DNA of 22,737 nt. Origin: an uncultured Sporolactobacillus sp. (GTDB taxonomy: Bacteria > Bacillota > Bacilli > Bacillales > Sporolactobacillaceae). Below the pieces are notes generated by a model. That model was not told the DNA's origin. It did not search any database and was given only the letters and a program-made list of their open reading frames with translations. The position numbers and the translations under genes were made by a program. This document shows positions 14,264-22,687 of the stretch, piece by piece. Within the stretch, counting starts at the first letter, position 1; each line of letters begins with the position of its first letter. The stretch covers positions 1-22,737 of the forward strand of contig UQRJ01000009.1 in assembly GCA_900543345.1 (NCBI GenBank), in the 5' to 3' direction.

Positions 14264-14333
14264 AAGCATAAGTACCGAAGGCGTTCATAGTCGGTCACTT
14301 CCGCGGAAGGCGGATGGGAAGGGAGCGTTAGTG

Positions 14334-14981
14334 GTGAAAATCGAACGGATCAATGAAAACACACTGAAATTCTACATCAGTTACGTAGATATCGAGGACC
14401 GTGGATTTGATCGCGAAGAGATATGGTATAATCGCGACCGAAGCGAAGAGTTGTTCTGGCAGATCATGGAAGAAGCTCACCATCAAGAATCCTTTTCACT
14501 GGAAGGACCGCTGTGGATTCAAGTGCAAGCGCTGGAAAAGGGTATGGAAATTCTCGTTACACGCGCTCAAGCATCGAAAGACGGGACGAAAGCGCAGCTC
14601 CCGGCGATAACGAGTAAACAGCTGAGTGTTCCGGTACAAAACGAGAAAAGTGAGAAAAAGCAGAAGGAACCGGAGACGGGCGATGATGATCGGACGACCT
14701 TTATTCTTCGGTTTTCCGATATTGAAGATGTTATCGGCTTAAGTCACGCATTTGGCGATGATCAGCCGACCAACGCTTCTCTGTACGTGTATCGCAATAC
14801 CTATTACCTCATCGTCGCTTTTCCCGAAGAGCAGCCCGACGATTTCCAGGAAGATCATCTCAGCCTGATGCTGGAGTTCGGCACAGACAGCAATACGACC
14901 GAGACCGTGTTGCATGAGTACGGTAAACGGCTGATTGACGGTCATGCGTTGCAGACGCTGAAACGTTATTTTCCGGTGTAA
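14334..14981 (+). CDS. mecA: Adaptor protein MecA
   Basis: The 215-residue adaptor hands substrates such as ComK to ClpC/ClpP and helps assemble the ClpC hexamer. The N-terminal substrate domain (1-80) has KIERINENTLKFYIS, EDRGFDREEIWYNR and GPLWIQVQAL. An acidic/lysine-rich linker follows (about 85-120), then the ClpC-binding domain (about 121-215), which begins TFILRFSDIEDVI. GTG 14334 is chosen: GGGAG (14321-14325) lies 8 bases upstream and the product then starts MKIERIN like its homologues. A GTG one codon earlier is possible. The frame is open back to 14169, but that stretch is leader. A terminator follows. Confidence 0.96.
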   Translation: MKIERINENTLKFYISYVDIEDRGFDREEIWYNRDRSEELFWQIMEEAHHQESFSLEGPLWIQVQALEKGMEILVTRAQASKDGTKAQLPAITSKQLSVPVQNEKSEKKQKEPETGDDDRTTFILRFSDIEDVIGLSHAFGDDQPTNASLYVYRNTYYLIVAFPEEQPDDFQEDHLSLMLEFGTDSNTTETVLHEYGKRLIDGHALQTLKRYFPV

Positions 14982-14998
14982 TAAATCATTTTTTATCA

Positions 14999-15035
14999 AT
15001 TCGGCAGGAGGTGAGCGCCTTCTTGTCGAATTTTT
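14999..15035 (+). terminator. Intrinsic terminator of mecA
   Basis: ATTCGGCAGGAGG (14999-15011) pairs with CTTCTTGTCGAAT (15019-15031), 13 bp including three G-U pairs, 7-nt loop, with TTTTT at 15031-15035. coiA starts 50 bases later. Confidence 0.85.
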
Positions 15036-15085
15036 AATATGCCCGCTGAAAAACCTCTCCTGAATAAACTGAAAGAGGTGAAATG

Positions 15086-16294
15086 ATGCTGGTTGCGCAG
15101 CGTCATGACGGCACACGTTTCTGTCTTGCCGACTCTGTATGGACGAAAGCACAGCTCATCCGTATCCGCGTTCGTGAATCATTTTATTGTCCGGTTTGTC
15201 ATGCTCGGGTGGTCATGAAAATCGGCACTAAAAAAAGTTGGCATTTTGCTCATCTCCCGAAACACCCCTGCAAACTCTGCGGTGAACCGGAGACCGTTCT
15301 CCATTTAAGTGGTAAGAAAGATCTCCTCGTCTGGATGAGAACACACGGTATGCCGGCCGAATTGGAACGTTATTTTCCATTATTCCGACAACGCGCGGAT
15401 GTGTACGCAAACAACGATCGGCTCGCACTGGAATTCCAATGCAGCAACTTATCCGAAGCGCGCTTTATCGAGCGGACCGACGGATATCGCTCATCCGGAA
15501 TCGAACCGGTCTGGATCTTGGGTGTTAATCGTTTGCGGCGGACGGCCGGTTTTCTCAGATTGTCGGGGTTTGAGCCGGCTGCCATCCGTTATCCGGTCAA
15601 ACGCCTTGAACGTGCTCAGCCGTTTGCATCGCCGTTTTATCTCTTTTTCTATGATCCAAATCAACGCAATTGGTACGTTGAGAGCCAGCTCCACGCAGTT
15701 TCCGCCTGCCGTTTTATTTCCAGGGAAATCATGGTTCCAATGCGCATGTTCACGCCGCATCAACTTTTTGGGCCGCCGGGAAACGGTCGAAATGCTGCTT
15801 TTAAGTTACTTTGGAATAGGGATAAACGACAACGCCGGCTGAAATCGCCGCGGCAAATGACCAGTGAAGAATATCGGCTCCGTGTTTGGGCTTACCGATC
15901 GCGTAAAAATTTTTCCTGTTTTCCGTCTTTTGTCGGCCTGCCTCATGCCGCTTACTTATATTATTTGCAGCCGCCTTGCTGGTGGCAGCTGTGCCTGTAT
16001 TATCTAATGGACGGCGGCGGTTGGTTCGGGCTCCGGCGCTTAAATGCGTTGATTGCCGGCGCCGGCGCCGCCCATCTGTTTGCCATGCGCGTCCTGCCGC
16101 AATGCCCGCCGATCTTGCGTGAGCAGCCAATCGTCATCTATTTGAATCAATTGACTCGGCTTGGCTTTGCCCAGCGGAAGTCAAACGCATGGCGATTAGT
16201 GAGCCGCGGCGTGAGCGGCAATGTCGAAGTGCTGCTGCAATCCGACCGACGGGTGCTTGATTGCCTTGAGCAAGGGCGGGCATATCGGCATTGA
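15086..16294 (+). CDS. coiA: Competence protein CoiA
   Basis: The 402-residue CoiA family protein is needed for DNA processing during natural transformation. An N-terminal zinc-ribbon-like module carries CPVC (35-38) with SWHFAH (His53, His56) and CKLC (62-65). A PD-(D/E)xK nuclease-like core follows: LHLSGKKDLLVW (72-83), RADV with Asp105, and ALEFQCS with Glu116 and Gln118. The C-terminal half is Arg-, Trp- and Tyr-rich and less conserved. Two ATGs occur in tandem (15083, 15086); the second has better spacing from AAAGAGGTG. Length is a little above the B. subtilis protein. In B. subtilis coiA is ComK-driven; no clear AAAA-N5-TTTT K-box was verified. Confidence 0.92.
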   Translation: MLVAQRHDGTRFCLADSVWTKAQLIRIRVRESFYCPVCHARVVMKIGTKKSWHFAHLPKHPCKLCGEPETVLHLSGKKDLLVWMRTHGMPAELERYFPLFRQRADVYANNDRLALEFQCSNLSEARFIERTDGYRSSGIEPVWILGVNRLRRTAGFLRLSGFEPAAIRYPVKRLERAQPFASPFYLFFYDPNQRNWYVESQLHAVSACRFISREIMVPMRMFTPHQLFGPPGNGRNAAFKLLWNRDKRQRRLKSPRQMTSEEYRLRVWAYRSRKNFSCFPSFVGLPHAAYLYYLQPPCWWQLCLYYLMDGGGWFGLRRLNALIAGAGAAHLFAMRVLPQCPPILREQPIVIYLNQLTRLGFAQRKSNAWRLVSRGVSGNVEVLLQSDRRVLDCLEQGRAYRH

Positions 16295-16324
16295 CTTTTT
16301 TTGCTAGGCTCTGTTTAATCTGGC

Positions 16325-16435
16325 TTGGAGCGCAAGGCGCGAGCCTTTGCGGGAAAAGCGAGCCGGGGAGATCCCGTGGCGAGGAGGTTCGCGGATTGCC
16401 CGCGGAAAGCGAGCGTCAGCAGCGAAAAACAACAG
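16325..16435 (+). repeat. Dispersed Bacillales repeat, copy 2, full-length form
   Basis: The core starts TTGGAGCGCAAGGCGCGAG, holds TGCGGGAAAAGCGAG and CCCGCGGAAAGCGAG ~50 bases apart, and ends AGCAGCGAAAAACAACAG. It shares both ends with copy 1 (12377-12437). GGCTCTGTTTAA precedes it (16307-16318). The element with flanks is bracketed by CTTTTTTTGCTAGG (16295-16308) and CTTTTTGCTAAGG (16451-16463), an imperfect direct repeat. It fills the coiA-pepF gap. It matches a GC-rich non-coding repeat family known from many Bacillus-like genomes; mobility is unproven. Confidence 0.78.
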
Positions 16436-16524
16436 CCCAGTTTAGCCAAGCTTTTTGCTAAGGATGAAGAAAAGCAGTAGACTATAGATTAAATAAAAAT
16501 TTGCAACAAACCGGAGGTGCAGGT

Positions 16525-18342
16525 ATGGCCGAACCACAGGCGAAGTCGCTGCTGCCGAAACGAAACGAAGTACCCATCGAGGAAAAATGGGATCTGGAAT
16601 CCGTCTATCCGACAATCGACGACTGGGAAAAAGCGGTTCAACATGTCAAAGATTTAATCGAAGAAGCGGAGACGTTCAAAGGAAGAATCGGCGAATCGGC
16701 TGCTACCCTGCTTGCTTTGCTAAAAAAACAGGATGAGGTCGAAGAACAGCTAGATAAGGTTTACGTTTATGCGATGATGAAGTCCGACGAGGACACGGCC
16801 AACGCGACGTACCAAGCGTTGAAAGATCGTGCCGGCAGTCTCGCGGCTGCAGCCGGAAGCCGGCTGGCATTCGTTGTCCCTGAAGTCCTGACAATCGAGC
16901 GGGAGACGCTGGACCGCTACCTGAATGAAAATGAGGGATTGCGGCTCTATCGTCACGCTTTGCAAGAAATCGTGCGGACAAAACCACATGTCCTCGACTC
17001 AGCTAAAGAGGCATTGCTGGCGGCGGCCGGCGAAGTCACCGATGCCTCGGCGACGACGTTCGGCATGCTCAATAATGCCGACTTGAAATTTCCAAAAATC
17101 ACTGATGAAAACGGCAGAGAGGTCGAGATTACCCACGGTCGTTTCGGAAAATTCATGGAAAGTGAAGACCGGCGCGTAAGAAAGGATGCGTTTGAAGGGC
17201 TCTACAGCACCTATAAAGCATTCAGGCATACGCTGGCTTCGACGCTCGCCGGCCAGATCAAACGCGATAATTTTTATGCACAGGCCCGGCATTATCAGAA
17301 TGGGCGCGAGGCGGCTTTGTTCCCCAATCATATTCCCGAGGCAGTCTACGATAACCTGCTCGAAACGGTGCATCGCAACTTGCCGCTGATGCACCGCTAT
17401 GTCGCGCTGCGCAAGAAGGTACTGAATGTCGAAGCATTGCATATGTACGATCTATACGCACCGCTCGTTCCGGATGCGGCGATCAAGATAACCTATCGGC
17501 AGGCACAGCAGCTCGTATTGGCGGGACTGGCCCCCCTCGGCGAAGACTATCTTGACGTCATTCGCGACGGCTTCAAAAAGCGCTGGATCGACGTGCGGGA
17601 AACGCAGAATAAACGTAGTGGCGGTTATTCCGCCGGATGCTACGGGACGATGCCCTTTATTTTGCTGAACTGGCAGGATAACATCAATAGTGCGTTTACA
17701 CTTGCCCATGAACTCGGTCACTCGATGCACAGCTACTATTCTCGGAGCCACCAGCCGTTTCCTTACGCAAGTTACTCGATCTTCGTCGCCGAAGTTGCTT
17801 CCACCTGCAATGAAGCGCTTTTCAGTCATTATTTGCTCAACCGCTCGACGACCAGGAAAAAAAGGCTGTATCTGCTGAACAATCGGCTTGAGGGATTTCG
17901 CACGACGGTATTCCGACAGGCCATGTTTGCCGAATTCGAACACTTAATCCATGAAAAAGCACAACAAGGCGAGGCGCTGACGGCAGATACCTTAACGAAA
18001 TTGTATTACAATCTGAATCAAGTTTATTTTGGCCCGGACATTGTCGTCGACCGGCAAATCGGACTCGAATGGGCGCGTATTCCCCATTTTTACTATAATT
18101 ATTATGTTTATCAATATGCGACCGGTTACAGCGCCGCTTCGGCACTTTCCCGACAGATTTTAAGCGAAGGCAAGCCCGCGGTTATCCGTTATAAAAATTA
18201 TCTGAAATCCGGCAGCTCGGCTGATCCGCTCAGTGTCTTGAAAAAGGCCGGTGTCGACATGACCGATGCCCGATCGATTCAACAGGCGATGGACGGATTT
18301 GCCGAAGTATTGGCTGAGATGGAGAACTTGATTGGCGATTAA
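16525..18342 (+). CDS. pepF: Oligoendopeptidase F (M3B metallopeptidase)
   Basis: The 605-residue cytosolic zinc peptidase cleaves short and medium oligopeptides. The zinc motif HELGH has His395, Glu396 and His399 in LAHELGHSMHSYYS, with the third ligand region FVAEVASTCNEALF about 25 residues later. The C-terminal HFYYNYYVYQYATGYSAA substrate-binding block is intact. ATG 16525 has CCGGAGGTG (16511-16519) at 5 bases; the TTG at 16501 precedes it. In B. subtilis PepF overproduction affects sporulation by degrading signal peptides. Here it can process peptides imported by the upstream Opp system. Followed by a terminator. Confidence 0.96.
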   Translation: MAEPQAKSLLPKRNEVPIEEKWDLESVYPTIDDWEKAVQHVKDLIEEAETFKGRIGESAATLLALLKKQDEVEEQLDKVYVYAMMKSDEDTANATYQALKDRAGSLAAAAGSRLAFVVPEVLTIERETLDRYLNENEGLRLYRHALQEIVRTKPHVLDSAKEALLAAAGEVTDASATTFGMLNNADLKFPKITDENGREVEITHGRFGKFMESEDRRVRKDAFEGLYSTYKAFRHTLASTLAGQIKRDNFYAQARHYQNGREAALFPNHIPEAVYDNLLETVHRNLPLMHRYVALRKKVLNVEALHMYDLYAPLVPDAAIKITYRQAQQLVLAGLAPLGEDYLDVIRDGFKKRWIDVRETQNKRSGGYSAGCYGTMPFILLNWQDNINSAFTLAHELGHSMHSYYSRSHQPFPYASYSIFVAEVASTCNEALFSHYLLNRSTTRKKRLYLLNNRLEGFRTTVFRQAMFAEFEHLIHEKAQQGEALTADTLTKLYYNLNQVYFGPDIVVDRQIGLEWARIPHFYYNYYVYQYATGYSAASALSRQILSEGKPAVIRYKNYLKSGSSADPLSVLKKAGVDMTDARSIQQAMDGFAEVLAEMENLIGD

Positions 18343-18358
18343 TGGCAGGTAAAGGACC

Positions 18359-18392
18359 AAGCCCCCCGGAAGATTTTTCCCGGAGGGCTTTT
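18359..18392 (+). terminator. Intrinsic terminator of pepF
   Basis: AAGCCCCCCGG (18359-18369) pairs with CCGGAGGGCTT (18380-18390), 11 positions with one C-A mismatch, 10-nt loop, leading into TTTTGTTT on the plus strand. The convergent small gene ends 3 bases beyond, so it may also limit minus-strand transcription, although the minus T-tract is weak. Confidence 0.82.
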
Positions 18393-18394
18393 GT

Positions 18395-18562
18395 TTAATT
18401 GTGTTTTTTCCGCCATGTCATCAGCCGGACCAGCAGCATTAAGGCCACGAAAAAAAATGTCCCCGTCAGCAGCACGGACTCCATATGCAACAATCCGAGT
18501 AGATAGTGATAAAAAGCGATCAGGATCACCGCCGCGAGTAGCAAAACGGCCGCCGGTTTCAT
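18395..18562 (-). CDS. Mini membrane protein in the yizD position
   Basis: The 55-residue product starts MKPAAVLLLAAVILIAFYHY. Two hydrophobic segments (about 4-22 and 29-48) are followed by a basic tail, WRKKHN. GAGGTG lies 12 bases upstream of ATG 18562, a long spacing; an in-frame ATG at 18583 has no Shine-Dalgarno, so the start is uncertain. The gene lies between pepF and spxH, as does the small yizD gene in B. subtilis, but I cannot confirm homology. Size, two-helix layout and basic tail resemble the mini protein at 12078-12236. Function unknown. Confidence 0.5.
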   Translation of the reverse strand: MKPAAVLLLAAVILIAFYHYLLGLLHMESVLLTGTFFFVALMLLVRLMTWRKKHN

Positions 18563-18650
18563 CGCTTCGGGTGCACACCTCATCTGATTTGGTATCGACG
18601 GCCCGGATCTTTAGCGATCCGAAAGCCGTCCGCTAAAACAGTATGCCCGC

Positions 18651-19550
18651 TCAGCCGGCGATATACTTCCAATATTCACCGCTCTTTAATTTAATCGGTT
18701 CCACTATTTTCCGCAGTTGCAACTGGCGCAGTTCTTTCAGCGCTTCTTCTTCCGACCAGTCGTAGACGACAGCGACTTCCCGAGTTGTCAAATAAATTTC
18801 TTTAGCAAAGTAATCGGCAAGGATGGGTGGATCGGCGGGTGTCGGTTTGCTTCCGAGCAGTTCCGTCAGAATCTGGACGTAGATGTCGTAATCATAATGA
18901 CCATTGATGCGGACGGCAGCGTCGTCGGAACACGGATTGGTAAAAACGAATGACGGCAGTTCAGTGATTTCCATTTCATTAGCCAATTTTCGATCGGCCT
19001 GCAGCGCTTTGATGGAGCGGCAAGAATGATAGTCGTTTGAGAATTCGCCGGTATTTAAGCCGGCAAGATGGGCAACGGCAATCAGGTCGTCGAACTCATT
19101 TAACCCCTGACGGTTGAGAAAAATCTGTTCGCGGATCCGCCTTAGAAAACGATTGCCGGCCACCATTCCCTGAAATTCGGCCGCCTTTATCGCCAATGCC
19201 ACCGAGTAAGGAGACGGCGGGTCTTCGCTCCAGACGCCGCTGTCACAGCACGTCCCCGTCAGGCAGGCATACCGGTCCCATTCTTCGGCTATTTTTTTAG
19301 CGTCGAAGAATTGCTGCCTGTTGGCCGTATCGTGTTTGGTAGTCAATAAAAATCGCAATGTAAAATAGTGACAATACTCAACGATAAATTTTTTAATCAA
19401 TGGTTCGATACCCCAGCACTCCGGACAGAGTGGATCAATGAATGCCAGGATTTCAATGCGCGGCGTATAATGATGCGAATGATCGCTGATTGAACACGTC
19501 ATCTTTCCGGGCGTCCCCTCGCAAAATGAACTTCTGTCGGAACGTGTCAA
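18651..19550 (-). CDS. spxH: SpxH (YjbH), ClpXP adaptor for Spx
   Basis: The 299-residue thioredoxin-like DsbA-family protein binds Spx and delivers it to ClpXP. The motif FIDPLCPECW places the CxxC pair at residues 42 and 45. Further family blocks are SPYSVALAIKAAEFQG, FLRRIREQIFLNRQ, SIKALQADRKLANEM and a C-terminal VAVVYDWSEEEALKEL. A His-rich SDHSHH lies before the fold. TTG 19550 is chosen for AGAGGTG upstream on the minus strand; ATG 19502 (283 residues) is an alternative closer to the B. subtilis N-terminal length but lacks a good Shine-Dalgarno. The yjbI truncated-globin gene adjacent in B. subtilis is not here. Confidence 0.93.
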   Translation of the reverse strand: MTRSDRSSFCEGTPGKMTCSISDHSHHYTPRIEILAFIDPLCPECWGIEPLIKKFIVEYCHYFTLRFLLTTKHDTANRQQFFDAKKIAEEWDRYACLTGTCCDSGVWSEDPPSPYSVALAIKAAEFQGMVAGNRFLRRIREQIFLNRQGLNEFDDLIAVAHLAGLNTGEFSNDYHSCRSIKALQADRKLANEMEITELPSFVFTNPCSDDAAVRINGHYDYDIYVQILTELLGSKPTPADPPILADYFAKEIYLTTREVAVVYDWSEEEALKELRQLQLRKIVEPIKLKSGEYWKYIAG

Positions 19551-19690
19551 GGGAAATCACCTCTCATGTTGTTTCTCTCTATGCCGGTCATCCTTAAATG
19601 CCTGACTTTCCTTTATATTTATATGCCCATGCAGCCGAACCCGTCTGCCGGTACTTTCGACCGGCGCAGGGGTATCATCAAGCTTTCTAT

Positions 19691-19720
19691 ATTGTAACAA
19701 GCATCGACCGCCGGGGGCAA
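19691..19720 (-). promoter_or_regulatory. Candidate spxH promoter
   Basis: On the minus strand, TTGCCC (19715-19720), an 18-base spacer, then TACAAT (19691-19696). The leader would be ~135 bases. The 269-base gap 19551-19819 also holds a GC-rich dyad (CGGGC/GCCCG, around 19726-19746) that could end the LysR transcript but has no T-run. Confidence 0.45.
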
Positions 19721-19819
19721 CTAATCGGGCTTCTCGGCCGGGCCCGAAGTAACAATGCTGCAACTCTTGAGAAAACATTCACATAATGATAAATACAGAT
19801 GATCTTTCTCATCGGCTGA

Positions 19820-20698
19820 TCAATTCTGGTATTTTGTAAAAACAAAATGCATAAAGCGTTTAACCGCAGGAGATAAATAGCGATCCCCATACCAGGAAAG
19901 GCCGATTTGCCGTTTGCAGCTTGGCCAACGGACATGCACTTTAACAACTTTATCGTCGTCAATGTCCTTCTGATCGGGGAGAAGGGCGACCCCGAGTCCG
20001 GATGCAACGAGTCCGGCCAGCGTGGTAACTTCTTCGCCTTCAAATGCGATCTTCGGAGTAAAATTTGCTTTTTTACATAATTTATCGGCAATCTTTCGTA
20101 GTTCAAATCCCGGTTTCATTGAAATCAGAGGTTCATCGCGAATCTCCTGCAAAGTCACAGATTCTTTCCCGGCCAGCGGATGGTTTACCGGCACCATCAG
20201 GAATAATTCTTCTTCCCACAGTTTTTCCCACTGAATACGCGCATCGCCGAACGCATGATGGACAAAGCAGAGATCGATTTCCCCCGCCTGCAACTGCCTC
20301 AGCAAAGAGATATTGTTATTTTGATAAAGCTTAATCTTTGTATTCGGATGCAAAGTCTGAAAATTGCTGAGGATATCGGGAATGATGTTAATGCCGATCG
20401 TGTGCAAGAAGCCAAGTGAAACAGTGCCGTACTCGGGATCGAGCAACGCCTGCATCTCCTGCTTGGTTTCTTCGAATTCCTTCAAAATGCGATTGACGTG
20501 TTTTAGGAAAACCTTTCCATAACGATTGAGAATAATACTGCGTCCCTGACGTTCAAAAAGACTAACGCCGAGCTCATCCTCCAACCTGGCAATCGACCGG
20601 CTCAATGCCGGTTGGGAAATAGACAACGCTTCCGCCGCCCGCGTCATATGTTGCAATTCGGCGACTTTTTGAAAGTATTCAATCTGCTGCCATTCCAT
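19820..20698 (-). CDS. LysR family regulator, GltC-like
   Basis: The 292-residue DNA-binding regulator has an N-terminal winged helix-turn-helix (about 1-60; MTRAAEALSISQPALSRSIARLEDELG) and a periplasmic-binding-like effector domain (about 90-290). The blocks LDPEYGTVSLGF, VPVNHPLAGKE, KPGFELRKIAD and LAGLVASGLGVALLPD resemble the GltC/YwbI subgroup. The effector and targets are unknown. ATG 20698 is chosen for AAAGGGG 8 bases upstream; a GTG at 20707 overlaps that Shine-Dalgarno. It is divergent from the M3 peptidase gene across ~520 bases and next to spxH, a place where B. subtilis has yjbI, so it looks lineage-specific. Confidence 0.92.
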   Translation of the reverse strand: MEWQQIEYFQKVAELQHMTRAAEALSISQPALSRSIARLEDELGVSLFERQGRSIILNRYGKVFLKHVNRILKEFEETKQEMQALLDPEYGTVSLGFLHTIGINIIPDILSNFQTLHPNTKIKLYQNNNISLLRQLQAGEIDLCFVHHAFGDARIQWEKLWEEELFLMVPVNHPLAGKESVTLQEIRDEPLISMKPGFELRKIADKLCKKANFTPKIAFEGEEVTTLAGLVASGLGVALLPDQKDIDDDKVVKVHVRWPSCKRQIGLSWYGDRYLSPAVKRFMHFVFTKYQN

Positions 20699-21217
20699 CA
20701 GACTCACCCCTTTGGTCGTTGTTCCGTTCGAATAGCGCAGTGGGATACATAATCATTCCCTTACTAATAAGATAGCACATAATACTCGCAATGCATAAAT
20801 TAGATGCATAGGGAGACAACCATCCAGCGGTGAATCGTTGCTTCTGCCCGAGGCTGCCTATGTTTAGCTATTAAGTCACTGCAGAACGGAACGGACGGCC
20901 TGAATAATTTTACATAGAAACGCTTGGGACTTTGTTTTGCGACGGTTGCGACGGTATTGTGCGGTCGATGCCGTTCATTGCGGGAATCTCCGTTTGATTT
21001 TATCGACTGTCGACGATTGGCCGGCTTGATTATTTCCGCAGCCGATGCTTCGGCCCTTGGATGGTGTGCTGGTGTCTTTCACATCGCGATGTACGATTCA
21101 ATGCGCCGTGCTGATTGCACTTCTGCCTGTGACGCTGCGGCGAGAAGAGACCGGAACCGTTCACTTCGGCTATAATAAGAGAAGTGGATGCTAATTTGAG
21201 GCAAAGAGGTGTGACTG
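20699..21217. other. 519-bp gene-poor intergenic region
   Basis: No supportable gene is seen on either strand. A plus-strand frame (20924-21175, 83 codons) starts at TTG without a ribosome binding site and has an unlikely composition (many Cys and Arg). The left 110 bases are AT-rich and probably hold the LysR promoter. The right part is GC-rich and could be a decayed gene. A TATAAT at 21171-21176 is the best -10 for the M3 peptidase gene, without a clear -35. Confidence 0.5.
20791..20809. promoter_or_regulatory. Dyad ATGCAT-N7-ATGCAT upstream of lysR
   Basis: ATGCATAAATTAGATGCAT is symmetric over its outer 6 bases each side and lies 93 bases before the LysR start. LysR regulators usually bind such interrupted dyads near their own promoter, so this is a plausible operator; no experiment or homologous site supports it. 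Confidence 0.35.
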
Positions 21218-22687
21218 GTGACAGTATTTGAGCAATATAAGTACGAACGACCGGATATGAAAACTTATGAAAAGGCGTTCGCCGACGCTTTCAATGCGCT
21301 TAGGTCCGCATCGTCGGCGAAAGCGGCGGAACAGGCGGCCGGCCGAATCAATGAGTTGCGTAAACATCTGGATACGATGGTAAATCTGGTAGAGATTCGC
21401 CATACTGTCAATACCGACGATCCCTTCTACAAGAAGGAAAACGATTTTATGGATCGGGCGATGCCAGTTTTTGAAGGGAAAGCCTATGAATTTTATAAGC
21501 TGCTGTTTGCTTCGCCGTACCGGGAAGAATTGAAAAGCAAGTGGGGCGATCAGCTATTTGCGCTTGCCGAGGCACAGTTGAGATCGTTCGCTCCCGCTGT
21601 CATTGGGCTGATGCAGGAGGAGAATAAATGGTCGTCGGCGTATACCAAGCTCGTGGCCGCCGCGAAGATTCCTTTTCAGGGCGAAGAGCGGACACTGGCG
21701 CAACTGGGCCCATTTATGGAGTCAAGTGACCGAGCCGTCCGCAAATCGGCATCGGAAGCGCGTTTCGGCTATTTTGCCCAGCACGAGGACGAGTTCGACG
21801 ATATATACGATCACTTGGTAAAAATCCGGACGGAGATCGCCCGCCGGCTCGGGTACAATAACTATGCCGACATGAGTTACGATCGGATGGCCAGGATTGG
21901 TTACGATAAAAAAATGGTTGCCGCTTACCGTGAGCAGATTCATCAATATGTTGTTCCGGTTGCGAGTAAATTGTATGAACGGCAGCGGGAGCGTCTCGGC
22001 TTGGATCGTCTGACATATTATGACGAACCCTTTCAATTTAAAACCGGCAACGCCAAACCAAAGGGCGATGCCGATTGGATTATTGCGCGCGGAAAGCAAA
22101 TGTATGAAGAACTTTCTCCGGAAACCGGTAAGTTTTTTCGCTTCATGCTCGATCATCATTTGCTGGATTTACTGGCGACGAAAGGGAAGGCCGGCGGCGG
22201 CTACTGTACCTATTTGTTTGATTACCACTCTCCGTTTATTTTTTCTAATTTTAACGGGACGTCCGGCGATGTCGACGTCTTGACGCATGAAGCGGGGCAT
22301 GCGTTTCAAGTCTATACGACAAAAACGGACCTTCCCGAATACCGTTGGCCGACCAACGAAGCTGCCGAGATTCATTCGATGAGCATGGAATTTTTTACTT
22401 GGCCGTGGATGAATCTCTTTTTCAAGGCGGATACTCCTAAACGTAAATTCGCTCATCTGAGCGGAACGCTGCTGTTTCTGCCTTACGGCGTCAGTGTCGA
22501 TGAATTCCAGCATGTCGTATACGAACATCCGGACATGAGTGCGGGGCAGCGCAAACAGGCCTGGAAGCAGATCGAACAAAAATACCTTCCGCAACGCGAC
22601 TACGATGGTTTCGATTATCTCGAACGGGGCGGATTCTGGCAGCGTCAGGGACACATTTACGAAGTACCGTTCTATTACATCGACTAT
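21218..22687 (+). CDS. M3 family oligoendopeptidase, 3' end cut off by contig end
   Basis: 490 residues of a second cytosolic zinc peptidase, of the subfamily usually near 560-570 residues. The zinc motif HEAGH is His357, Glu358 and His361 in LTHEAGHAFQVY; the third ligand region NEAAEIHSMSMEFF includes Glu384. The last genuine residues are PFYYIDY, after which family members continue into a C-terminal helix region. GTG 21218 has AGAGGTG (21205-21211) at 6 bases. The in-frame TGA at 22706-22708 and the preceding LSLIHI are encoded by sequencing adapter, so the true 3' end is missing. It differs from PepF upstream (HEAGH versus HELGH) and is not a recent duplicate. Confidence 0.93.

Noticed and set aside
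14169..14333. Open frame extending mecA upstream by 55 codons
   Set aside because: The added residues have no match to MecA, there is no ribosome binding site at 14169, and GGGAG before GTG 14334 gives the canonical MecA N-terminus.
19557..19778. 73-codon minus-strand frame upstream of spxH
   Set aside because: It overlaps the candidate spxH promoter, has no ribosome binding site, ends inside the spxH Shine-Dalgarno and looks random.
20924..21175. 83-codon plus-strand frame between lysR and the M3 peptidase
   Set aside because: TTG start without a Shine-Dalgarno, unusual Cys and Arg content, no recognisable motif.
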